NCBI RefSeq assembly: GCF_009469595.2
Contig: NZ_SSXV01000005.1
Coordinates: forward strand, 1-64,000
Length of the DNA: 64,000 nucleotides
Origin: Thauera sp. 2A1
GTDB taxonomy: Bacteria > Pseudomonadota > Gammaproteobacteria > Burkholderiales > Rhodocyclaceae
Direction of reading: 5' to 3'
Below the pieces are notes generated by a model that saw only the letters and a list, made by a program, of their open reading frames with translations, was not told the origin of the DNA and did not search any database. Shown piece by piece: positions 38,854-51,341 of the stretch (positions are counted from its first letter, which is position 1; each line of letters opens with the position of its first letter). The position numbers were made by a program, and so were the translations under genes.

Positions 38854-41800
38854 CTACTCTGAAGACGCAACCTCTAGATCATTTCTTATAGCCAAGCGGT
38901 AAGTCGCTGGGTAAATTCCCAAGTGACCTTCTTCGCGCATGCGCTTGAGCGCAGCACCTGATACTTCGATAGCGCCCCCTTGCGGATCGGCGAGGATCAG
39001 TGCGTGGGTGTCGGGTTGTGCATCAATCAAGCTCCAAAGCGCGGCCTCGACCTGCAGTGCCTCATCCTGCAAGCAATGGTCCTTGGCCCAATAGTAACGG
39101 ACCACCTCGCCCGATCGCGTACGGCGTTCCCAGTTGAAGACGCCGCTATTATCTTTGGCGAGGGTGCTGCCATCCGCGTGGCGAAAGCGGTGCGGATCGA
39201 CGCGCTGAAAACCAGCCTTCGTTGCAAAGCGCTCGATGATGTCCTGTTTGTTGGGTCGCCACTGTGAGTTGGATGTAGCACGGCGCGGAGCGGGCGCGGG
39301 CAGATCGCCGTCGTCGTCGCCCTCGAGATCCCGCAATGACGGGCTGGTCGGTGTTTCAAGCAGTGCCGTCCGTTCCGAATCCCCACCGGCCGGTACCCGA
39401 TCCGCTTCCGGATTCTCCAATCTAGACGTTTCTGCGCTCAACTCTGGCGGCTCACCGTCTTCGGATGCCACCGCATCTTGCGCTTGAAAAGGAGTTGCTG
39501 CGTGCGCGTCATCATCCGCTGGAGTAGGAGCCGGCTGTTCATCCGCCAAACTGAAGTTCTCCTCCAGATAGGCGACGACATCGTCGACCGATCGGCCAAA
39601 AGAGTAATTCAACGCAGCAGCGATATCAGCGTTCATGAATGTCTTTCCAAGCACATCGGGAACGAGGCGGGCGAGCTTCGGGATGGGCAGGTCTTCCGTG
39701 TAGAGCGCTCTATCGGTCCAGACAACGGGAGTTCGACGCGGCACACCAGCCGGGACACCCTTAACATAGGGCACGGTCTGCAGCCCAGGCGACACGAACC
39801 AGCGTGTGTTTGCCAGTTCCTCTGCCAAGCCGCGAACCCGCTCAGTTTCCTCTGCAGTTGCAAGCTGGATGCGTGTCAAAGTGCTTCCTGCCGACGTTAT
39901 CCAAGGTGCAGCCCTCGGATGACCAAGCGGCTGGGGGCTGCGATCGAACCGGTCTTCAATGTGCTCCGCAAGGGAGGGAAGATTGCTGAAGGGCGCCGCG
40001 TCGAGAAGGTCGACGGGTAGTTGCCGGAAATCCCCTGTCTTGCGTTTGACCCAGTCGTGGAGATGCTCCCACGCAACCAGCGAGCGCATAGCGACCGAGT
40101 ACCGCAGTTCCTCAACTGGCACCCACTCGTTTCCCAAGCTCAACCAATGCTGGCACTCGTCCCAAATCCGCAGCGCGTGGCGGGCAAGAAGAGCACGCAC
40201 ACGCTTCTGCTCCTTCGGCGGCAAAGACTCGCCCGACGGTAGCGTGTTCAACCATTGGATAGCCAACTCTCCAGTGGGTCGCTCGGCAACGCCAACGCGA
40301 CTCCAAAGCATGAGATCGCGGAGCGCGCTTCGTACCGTCGCAGCACCCGGCACATCCTCCTCGTCGGCATTGAGAAAGACGGCGCGGGCCGTGACCCACT
40401 CGCTCTGCTCCGTGAAAACCAAGGCCTCCGTTCCGAACGCCACCCGGATATCCATCACCGCTGCAGTCGAACCATGAGCGACCATCTGATCGAGCCGTCG
40501 ATACCACTTCTCAACCTCGGAAATCGGCGGCAACGCGCTTTTCGAAAGCGCGCGCAGGCGGCTAATAAGATGCTGAGGGCCTGTTGGTGTGTCACGAACT
40601 CCAAGCGCGACCAAGAGCGGACGCGTACTCTCCTGGTCGAACCGAATACCGACAAAAGGCTCGACGTCCAGCAAAGGCTCGGTTTCTGGAGTTCTGCGCG
40701 TGAGGTCTGCAGGCTTGTGAAAGAAGCCACGGGTATCAGGCAAACATGGAAGCTCACGGAACTTGAGAACCCAGTCCGACTGTAGCGTGTCGTAATAGAC
40801 CGAGCGAGTCGTCCCCGTCGTGGCAATTTGAACGATGCGGGCGGTCATGGCCTTGGACCAGAAGCTCTCTGGCTGGCGCATCAGAGCCTCCGCAATACGC
40901 CCCCAGACTCGCTCATCCTCTTTGGCCAGAAAGTGCCAATAGCGCCACAGCTCCTCGTCAAAATCCCAATCCTCAACGATGAACTGGTTTGTGACATATC
41001 CGTAGGTCGGCTTGCCGGTGCCGCCCCGTCGCTCGATCTCGCGAACAACCGCTGCACGCTGAAAGAGACTGGTGCGCTTGGCCTTCAGCCGTGGAAAACC
41101 ATCCAAGCCGGAGCGACCGGATGAAAACCATTGCTTCCACTCCTCAGCCGTGCAGGACTGGTACGTCTCGCTGTAACCCTTGTGGAGCAAACGACCCGCC
41201 TGCCAGGCTTCGGGAAGCAAATCTTGAAGCGCGCCATCGACATCGAAGACAACTCCGTCGTCAGGCGCATGCAACCGGTTATCCTGAGTCACGTAGCGCA
41301 AGAACTTGCCTGCAACAATATTCAGCTTTGCGCAAATCTGGGCAAAACGAATGCAATCCGGGATGTTTACCCTTTGCTGGCGGAAGAATGTGAGCGCTGC
41401 TTGCTCGATGATTTTGCCGATTTCCGACGTGCTACCGAGACCGATTCGATCCAACAGCGCGAGCGCGGCCTGCGGCCCGCTCGCCTCACGCGCCGAAGTT
41501 TGCTGACGCCCCTGGGGAGCGAGTTCCGAGAGAAACCGGATCCAGCCGCCGTCTACGGTCCGCAGGTAAGAGGACAGAAAAGCCCAATCGGACTCGGACT
41601 GAAGTAGCTTCCTTTCACCAATACGGGCCACTTCGGTTGGCGCGAACAATTCCGACGCACCTTGTACTGGCACAATTCGCAAGCTGGCGGGTTCATTGCG
41701 ATACGAGTAAGACTGAGTCATTGACTCGACGTAATCCCAAAGTCGCAACAGCGATGCCCAAGTTTGCGGACGGGGCAAGGCATGGCGCTGCAGTACCGTG

Positions 41801-43121
41801 AAGACATGATCACGATTGCAGGAGGAGATCAGTTCCCAGTCCTGAAGCGTTTGTGTGGCTACATGCGACACATCACGTGCCAGCGCAGGGCGCTTGTCGA
41901 CGTCAAAGTAGTTGGACACCACCTCTTCGGGCCAAACATCGAGCAGGTGGCCCGGATATGAGATCGCACTCCTCGCAGCGACCAGGCGTCCAGAGTCTGT
42001 CAGCAGGATGTTCTCGCCTTCGATCGCATCGGAGAAGGCGCCTTGAACGATTGCCGCGCAGGTTCCCTCCGGGGAGAAATCCTCTCCATCAACATCTGGC
42101 ATCAGCGCATAGGCTTCGGCGCGTTCCGCGACGGTCAGATCTGCAGCTTGAAGCCAGGACTGCATGACCGACGCTGCAAGCTTTCCCGCCCTGTCGAGCA
42201 GCCAACGATTGGTAGGGGAGGTTTCCGGCGGCTTGATCTTGAATCGCGCGGGATCCTGAATGAACGGTGCGTTACAGGCGAATGGGAGCTGGGTCTCGAC
42301 GCCGGTGGGCAGAACTACGTACAGCCGACCCGGTGCGCCAAGCACTATCTCGACCCGGCAGGGAGGAAACTCGACATCCTGCTCTGATGTCAGCAGGCGT
42401 TCGTTCCGGATCTCGGCCAACGCCTCAGCGGGGAAGGCCTCGGGCTCCGAACGCGCGACGAGAAACGCATCTTCTTCCGAACCGTTAAGCGCCATCCACT
42501 CAGTGTTAGGAACAGGTCCGGGTCGAAGGTGTGTCCACCTGATCTCCTTCTCGCCGATCTTGATATGGCGGATGTTGCGGAAGAACACTAACGAATAGGG
42601 ACTCTTGAGCCACTCCTGCAAGTTCTTCTCGAGCTCGGTGCGCCTCTGACCGTCCTTCAACTCCACGCGGATATGCGTTCTCGGGTCGCTCGACGTGACC
42701 TGACCGAGCCAAACGGGTTCTGTGAACCGCGCGCGACGAAATGCGACGAAGAGTGTCGGAGAGCACAGCTCGACCTTATCACCAAGACTGAACGTGCTCT
42801 TGAAACCAATGCCCCGAAAGCCAATCGTGTGCAGAGCACGCTTGTTCGAGTAGCCGAACCGGCAGAGCGAAGCGAAGTGCTCCTCGGCAAAGTCTTCGCC
42901 GTTGTGCGAGAAGACAAAAGCGTTGCCTTCGAACCGGACCGAGGCCGTGGTGGCGCCCGCATCGTCAGCGTTCTGTAGCAACTCGGACAGGACATGTCTG
43001 GGGCTTTGCACCTGTGCGAAGAGCTGATGCCACGGACCAGCGAGCTCCGGATCCGCTTCAAGCTGTGTCCAACGCCGAGCGGCGTTCTCCCTGATCTTGT
43101 CGAAATACGGGGGCTGTTGGC

Positions 43122-43125
<4 letters not shown>
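38854..43125 (-). CDS. Sacsin/HSP90-like GHKL ATPase
   Basis: A 1423-residue protein whose first 200 residues match the sacsin-type HSP90-like ATPase fold. The signature is ELLQNADDAGAT (E48, N52, D54), then SHNGEDF (74-79) and IGFRGIGFKSTF (101-112), which form the ATP lid. The middle 1000 residues have no domain I recognise. The C-terminal 150 residues after an Asp/Glu/Pro-rich linker (EGDDDGDLPAPAPRRATS) form a small alpha/beta domain (VVRYYWAKDHCLQDEALQVE) of unknown type. The start overlaps the stop of the SNF2 gene in ATGA, so the two are co-translated. Such ATPases occur next to helicase-methylase defence loci; exact role unknown. Confidence 0.85.
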
Positions 43126-46727
<3,602 letters not shown>

Positions 46728-46799
46728 GACGGTCTGCCCGCACCTGACAGCCCAGGTTCGAGATGCGCTTGCGGTCGTGCGGCAGATCGGTTGGGGGGT

Positions 46800-46826
46800 A
46801 TGTCATTTGCGAAACTAGCATGACAT
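46800..46826. promoter_or_regulatory. Inverted repeat upstream of the defence operon
   Basis: ATGTCAT (46800-46806) and ATGACAT (46820-46826) are exact complements separated by 13 bp. The repeat lies 73 bp upstream of the helicase start, where a promoter or repressor site would be expected. Confidence 0.45.
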
Positions 46827-46879
46827 GCGCGGGAGCGCTGCACGAAAAGCACTAAGGACGCGGATTCGCACAGCGGCCG

Positions 46880-47119
46880 GTGAAACACATCACTCACGCG
46901 ATGCTTCCATTCCATCTGGAACTGGACGTTGATCCCTCACAAACCCCGTGCAAGGATATCCAGGAGCGCGGTGTCCGCAACTACACGCACAGCACACGCG
47001 ACGCCCTGGAGCGCCCACGCACCCTCAAGGTAGGAGGCCGGACCTACGTCACACCCCATGACGCAAAGGAACGGCTATCGCAACGAAGTCGTTTCGTCCC
47101 CACCCGCCAGACGAACTGA
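46880..47119 (+). CDS. Possible small DNA-binding-like protein (79 aa)
   Basis: Low-confidence gene from GTG at 46880 (or the ATG at 46901). The C-terminal part PRTLKVGGRTYVTPHDAKER recalls short HTH or excisionase-like proteins, in which a basic turn precedes a helix. There is no clear ribosome site. It points away from the defence operon and sits between that operon and the 144-residue gene. Confidence 0.35.
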   Translation: MKHITHAMLPFHLELDVDPSQTPCKDIQERGVRNYTHSTRDALERPRTLKVGGRTYVTPHDAKERLSQRSRFVPTRQTN

Positions 47120-47169
47120 GCCGCCCCATTCAACGACCAACAAACAGTATCGAAGGATCAGAGAAGACG

Positions 47170-47604
47170 ATGAGAACCAAAACGATCTGCAAGGAAACAG
47201 AGCAGCAGCTTATCGAGGTGGCGACCAAGCTCGGCTATCGCCAAATGGAGAAGATAGGTTCAGAAGGAGCGCGAACGAAAGTACTGGTCTTCAAGTCCGA
47301 CCGACTTCTCACACCGATCGTCGTCCACAAAGACACCGGCCTCGCGGACGGTCGCCTCAGCAAGCTCCAGATTGCCGTCAGGCCCTCGATGTACCAGTCT
47401 GCTCTCGAAAATCCGGCGCTTGGCATCCGAGCGTCCTCGAATCGCCAGAAGGGGGGCGTGAACCACTTTCAGCACAGCGCCTACAGGGCCTTTGCCGAGC
47501 CAACCATCGACGGCGAGCCTGTGGGAAAGCGATATGAGATCGACTGGACTCACGGAGGGCCTGCAGCTCTCACGACACTCCTGACGGGCCTGGTCAAGAC
47601 GTGA
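47170..47604 (+). CDS. Hypothetical protein (144 aa)
   Basis: Not recognised. The start ATG at 47170 has a weak purine-rich region (GAAGGATCAGAGAAGACG) before it. The protein is soluble, with a helical N-terminus (ETEQQLIEVATKLGYRQ) and a strand-rich middle (KVLVFKSDRLLTPIVVHKDT). It has no Cys-pair or nuclease motif. It is the first of several unassigned genes between the defence operon and the transposition genes. Confidence 0.55.
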   Translation: MRTKTICKETEQQLIEVATKLGYRQMEKIGSEGARTKVLVFKSDRLLTPIVVHKDTGLADGRLSKLQIAVRPSMYQSALENPALGIRASSNRQKGGVNHFQHSAYRAFAEPTIDGEPVGKRYEIDWTHGGPAALTTLLTGLVKT

Positions 47605-47662
47605 GCATTCAGCGACATCCGGGCGCAGCAAGAGCAGCGCAGCGCCCGGATTCGCAGCGGAT

Positions 47663-47776
47663 CTATTTTCCTTTCGGCGGATTGTTTCCCCGACCCTTCC
47701 CAGACGGATTACCGGTTTTGCTTGGCCAAAGGGGATTCTCTGCTGTCAGAACGGAATCGGCGCGAGATGCATTCAT
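47663..47776 (-). CDS. Small Pro/Gly-rich peptide (37 aa)
   Basis: A 37-residue minus-strand gene found by eye. It begins MNASRADSVLTAENPLWPSK and ends GKGRGNNPPKGK, and is preceded by GGAG at a good distance from the ATG. The compact NPLWPSKTGNPSG region looks like short, conserved bacterial peptides I have seen, such as the NPxW..GxSGNP pattern; function unknown. It is convergent with the 144-residue gene. Confidence 0.45.
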   Translation of the reverse strand: MNASRADSVLTAENPLWPSKTGNPSGKGRGNNPPKGK

Positions 47777-47859
47777 GGAAATCTCCGGTTGATTGAACGG
47801 GCTGCGGCGCAGCACCTGCGCTATCCTCGCTCTTCCCCTCCGACCAACGGTACCGTTGC

Positions 47860-48897
47860 ATGGAAAACCTGCAGCCTATTGTGTGCCAGGTGTATGACAA
47901 TGACCCGGCGGCGCTAAACACCCCGTTTGAACCCCTCACGCTGCAGCGCCCCATCCAGGCGTTCGGTAAGGCACTGGACCTCACCCCCGGCATTTCCGCA
48001 GTGCCGAACCCTGAGTTTCTGACCTACCTGCTGACTGGCCATCACAATCATGCAGCCCTTATCCGGAACGAAGTCGGTAACCAGTTTAAGAATCTCGAAA
48101 ATTTATTGAGGGGGCGTCATCGAACGTCAGGAACGACCCTGCGGACGCTTGCTGCCGCTCTCGGTGTCTCGGATGCCGAACTGGCGTCGTGGAGCCACGG
48201 CCTAGCGGATGGTCCTTTGCTGCCACGTCTTCTGGCCGGATTTCAGGTGCTCGAGGAACTTCCTCTGAAGCTGACAACGTGTTTGTTGGCAACGAAGGTT
48301 CTTTGCCCACATTGCGGACACAATGCGATCGACGACATCGATCTTTGGTGGAAGAGCCAGCCGGCTCATCTTTCCCAATCCGAGTACCGGTTCGCCGAGC
48401 GGCTCCTGCGGGCCGCCACAGGTGCAATGCTTGTCTTCCAGTTTTGCAATGCCCTCCGTAGCGATTCTCTTCATCATACCCAGCTCTCAGGATTGGCAAA
48501 ACCGGGCCGTCACCCCATCGGGAACTGGCTCGACACAGTACGGAAGGCGTGCGGATGCCGGACTTTGTCAGGACTGTCCGACCGGATGAATTTGCGCGGC
48601 GAGCGTGACTGGTTGCCTTCACGCCTGAAGAAATGGTCCTCGGGACAGAACCTTATCCCAAACGAAGCGGCTACCGCACTAGGGAAGGAGACAGGTTCGC
48701 CCAACAGCTTCGCTTTCCTGATGATCCTGGCGCGGGCGCTGACTTTGGCGGTCGAGTTCATCCTTGCACCAGCACAAGGGAACATCCCCCCGACGAAGGA
48801 GCAGGCCAGACAGATCGTCCATGACCGTCTGCTGCAGCTTGAGAATAACTTGAGCCTTGCCATACGACAGATCGGGAAGAACAGAAACAGGACCTAG
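47860..48897 (+). CDS. Hypothetical protein (345 aa) with CxxC pair
   Basis: Not recognised. A CPHC pair sits near residue 148 (VLCPHCGHNAIDD) and two segments look like helix-turn-helix modules (GTTLRTLAAALGVSDAELAS and GCRTLSGLSDRM). The C-terminal 60 residues are a hydrophobic helix and a charged helix. The start at 47860 lacks a clear ribosome site. It converges with the 285-residue gene downstream, and together they form a pair of unknowns just before the transposition operon. Confidence 0.55.
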   Translation: MENLQPIVCQVYDNDPAALNTPFEPLTLQRPIQAFGKALDLTPGISAVPNPEFLTYLLTGHHNHAALIRNEVGNQFKNLENLLRGRHRTSGTTLRTLAAALGVSDAELASWSHGLADGPLLPRLLAGFQVLEELPLKLTTCLLATKVLCPHCGHNAIDDIDLWWKSQPAHLSQSEYRFAERLLRAATGAMLVFQFCNALRSDSLHHTQLSGLAKPGRHPIGNWLDTVRKACGCRTLSGLSDRMNLRGERDWLPSRLKKWSSGQNLIPNEAATALGKETGSPNSFAFLMILARALTLAVEFILAPAQGNIPPTKEQARQIVHDRLLQLENNLSLAIRQIGKNRNRT

Positions 48898-48949
48898 ATA
48901 CCGCGATCGCCAAAAATCTCCTTTTTTGGCAACGGGTACAACGAAATCC

Positions 48950-49807
48950 TCACGAAGACTTATGAATATCCCGCGCATCAAGGAATGCTTGGTAGTCAGG
49001 ATCATCTCTAGGAATCAGTATTCCAATGGGACGGTCTGGAAGGCGCGGAAACTGGTACGGATCCATCGCTCGCCCTGCTTCACCTTGGCCTCTACCGTAT
49101 AGCACCCGGCTAACCATGTAATCGGCAAAGCCAGATTGCAGGCTAGAAAAGCGCTCACCAGATAAATATTCTTCCAGAAGTACCCAAAACCAATGGCCCA
49201 GCCTCTGTGCTGCGCTAAGTTCAAAGCTCAGATATGCCTCGCGGTACAACGCACCGAGGAGCGCAATGACAGCGAGAGTCACGGGCCTCTGATGAATCAG
49301 GACGCTCAATGACTCCCATGCGAGATCAGCTTCGGTTCCACCCCCTTTTTGAAGTGTCGTCGCATAGCGCTGCGCGTACGCAGCGATCCATTCTTCCTCC
49401 AAGCCGACGCTCATGCGGGTAAGCCCCAGATAGTTCAAACAGGTGGCAACCATCGCCACAGCCTCTTCGACAGTCTCCACCTTCGTCGTCACCACTTTGA
49501 AGAACGGGCTTGTTGAGATGTCACCGATCTCGCAAAAACGTAGATCCTTTGCCATGCATTCAACGACATCGCGGGGCAGGCAGGTTTCATCGCGCAACAG
49601 ACTCTCAAAAACCTTCCGGCGATCTGCACTTCCAGTGGTGACCCCCCCGGCGGCTTTCGCAAAAACTCGATCCGCCTCACTGATGGAACCATTCCATTTG
49701 CTTAAGAAGTAGGCCGCCTCTAAGCGTGCCTGCCAGCGCATGGCTGGATCCAGGTACTGGCGGCCTCCAACGCTGCTTCCTTTCCGCCCGGTCAGTTTCT
49801 CACCCAT
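48950..49807 (-). CDS. Hypothetical protein (285 aa)
   Basis: Not recognised. From the ATG at 49807 the protein begins MGEKLTGRKGSSVGGRQYLD; I prefer this start because AGAGGGAGACAT precedes it. The frame continues upstream to 49846 but with a low-quality start. The sequence is helical and soluble, with a hydrophobic stretch in the middle (RPVTLAVIALLGALYREAYL). It ends VGILIPRDD-type residues with PDYQAFLDARDI. It is divergent from the XRE-like gene at 49943. Confidence 0.6.
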   Translation of the reverse strand: MGEKLTGRKGSSVGGRQYLDPAMRWQARLEAAYFLSKWNGSISEADRVFAKAAGGVTTGSADRRKVFESLLRDETCLPRDVVECMAKDLRFCEIGDISTSPFFKVVTTKVETVEEAVAMVATCLNYLGLTRMSVGLEEEWIAAYAQRYATTLQKGGGTEADLAWESLSVLIHQRPVTLAVIALLGALYREAYLSFELSAAQRLGHWFWVLLEEYLSGERFSSLQSGFADYMVSRVLYGRGQGEAGRAMDPYQFPRLPDRPIGILIPRDDPDYQAFLDARDIHKSS

Positions 49808-49942
49808 ATGTCTCCCTCTCTTCTGACTGACGCCTCCGCCTGACATGAATGGCGGAAAAACTGGTCAATTATTCCTCCACCGTGAAGAGAAGCAATCGTG
49901 TGGAATAACGGCGTCCAGTTCTTGACACGGGTAGTCCAGCAA

Positions 49943-50323
49943 ATGTCGTCACGATTCGGAACCCAGCTGTTCCAGCTGCGTCTTCGTCGGCGCAGGCTCC
50001 AAAAGCAAGTCGCCTTGAGAGCGGGAATTGACCCTTCTTACCTGGCGGCGCTCGAGCGCGGCCGGCGCCCCGCACCGGCACCTACGCTACTTCAGCGGCT
50101 TGCCGACTCATTGGACGCCTCCGATGCAGAGCGTGCGAACCTCATACGAGCAGCTGCAGCCGACCGTCTGATGACAGCACTGGCCAATGTCGAGGCAGAT
50201 TTGCCAAGCGCCTCTCTTTTGATCGATTTCTTGCGTGTCCTACCTGCGCTTTCAGCGGCAGAGCGCGACGCCTTCAGCGCTCTAGCACAAGCGATAACTC
50301 ACGGAAGGGGAGAAACACCATGA
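49943..50323 (+). CDS. XRE-type helix-turn-helix regulator (126 aa)
   Basis: From the ATG at 49943 the protein starts MSSRFGTQLFQLRLRRRRLQ. A frame opening at a GTG at 49898 exists but adds residues without conserved character. The XRE fold is clear: KQVALRAGIDPSYLAALERG with the LERGRRPAPAP turn, then a helical tail. It is a plausible regulator of the downstream transposition operon, by analogy with regulators placed before tns genes in other elements; that role is inferred only from location. Upstream it is divergent from the 285-residue gene, and downstream there is a 289 bp gap before tnsA. Confidence 0.75.
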   Translation: MSSRFGTQLFQLRLRRRRLQKQVALRAGIDPSYLAALERGRRPAPAPTLLQRLADSLDASDAERANLIRAAAADRLMTALANVEADLPSASLLIDFLRVLPALSAAERDAFSALAQAITHGRGETP

Positions 50324-50612
50324 GTTAAAAAAGAAAAGCCACCAATCCCTGGAGGGACGGCGGCTTCTCGGGCTCAAGACCAAAGGTCTCTACGCGGCTG
50401 ACACCCGTAGTGTCCTCACGGCGGAGCTCATCGTCAAGCTCGGTCTCCCCTCCAGCGTCTAGCAAAACTCGTTAACGGCCACTGTCAGTCCATTTCTTGA
50501 CTGATAGAGACCCTATTCACCCATCGCGACCACCGCAAAAGTGGGCCGCGAAAAGTGCATGTAATGACGCGTGCAAAAGCATGACCCGCTTTGCTCGCAC
50601 TGGAGATATAGA
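50324..50612. other. Gap before tnsA, with hairpins and a relic-like frame
   Basis: This 289 bp gap includes a small perfect hairpin, AGACC-AAA-GGTCT, at 50378-50390. A stretch of about 40 codons (about 50325-50460) reads like protein (LEGRRLLGLKTKGLYAADTR) but has no start codon in frame; it may be a decayed gene. The tns promoter should lie here. I looked for transposon-end repeats like those at 27233-27294 and did not find any. Confidence 0.4.
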
Positions 50613-51341
50613 ATGTCTTTCGCATCCGGGGCACCTGCTGCCCCTTCAAGCCGCCGTGCGCCCATGGCGCGCCAGCCCATCACGCGCTCGCAGCCCATGC
50701 CGCGCCGCAAGGCGCCTTCATTTAAGTCGGGCACCATCGTCCGCTGTGAGAGTACTCAGGAAGAGGAGGCCGTTGCGCGTTTCGAAGCCTGCCCATCGGT
50801 CACAAAAATCACGGCTCAGCCTGTACGAATCACCTATGAGCATGAAGGCAAGAAGCGCAACACGACGCCTGACTTCAAGCTGACGCTCGTCGACGGTCTC
50901 GAGATATATGTGGAGGTAAAGCACACCACCCAGACGATGACCATGGCAGATGTGCTCGAAGCGCGGGCAGTCGGGTCGGCCGCGCAGGGTCTGGACTATC
51001 GCGTCATCACCGACCGCTGGATTCGCGTCGAGCCCCTGCTCGAGAACATCCGGATCCTCCAGAGATGGCGGGGTGCCGCGCGTGTAAGCCGTGATCGGCT
51101 TGAGCTATTCGCGCTCGAGCCGGATCTGCCACTACCCATCTGCATCGTGGCTGAGCGCCTGGGCGGCTTGCCGACTGTCGCCGCGCACCTCCTGAACGGC
51201 GATCTCAATATCGATCTCCTCTCCCACGCCATCGACGGCCATGACATGGTTCTGAAAGAGCCGCATCGCGCAACCATGATTGCACGGGAACTCCCGTGGA
51301 GGACCCAGGAGGGTTGTGAAATCTGGGGGGCCGGTAAATGA
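50613..51341 (+). CDS. tnsA: TnsA-like endonuclease
   Basis: Endonuclease subunit of a Tn7-like transposase, which cuts the 5' ends of the element while TnsB cuts the 3' ends, giving cut-and-paste transposition. The start ATG at 50613 is supported by GGAG upstream and gives 242 residues. The restriction-like core is visible: E near STQEEEAVARFE, D in TTPDFKLTLVDGLEIYVE, and EVKHT for the ExK lysine. A C-terminal winged-helix-like region (LGGLPTVAAHLLNGDLN) would contact TnsC. The stop overlaps tnsB in ATGA, so stoichiometry is likely coupled. Presence of TnsA argues for Tn7-like rather than Tn5053-like replicative behaviour. Confidence 0.9.
   Translation: MSFASGAPAAPSSRRAPMARQPITRSQPMPRRKAPSFKSGTIVRCESTQEEEAVARFEACPSVTKITAQPVRITYEHEGKKRNTTPDFKLTLVDGLEIYVEVKHTTQTMTMADVLEARAVGSAAQGLDYRVITDRWIRVEPLLENIRILQRWRGAARVSRDRLELFALEPDLPLPICIVAERLGGLPTVAAHLLNGDLNIDLLSHAIDGHDMVLKEPHRATMIARELPWRTQEGCEIWGAGK

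Noticed and set aside
46728-50612. CRISPR array or tRNA genes in the gaps of the island
   Set aside because: I looked for regularly spaced repeats and tRNA-like T-loop sequences and found none.
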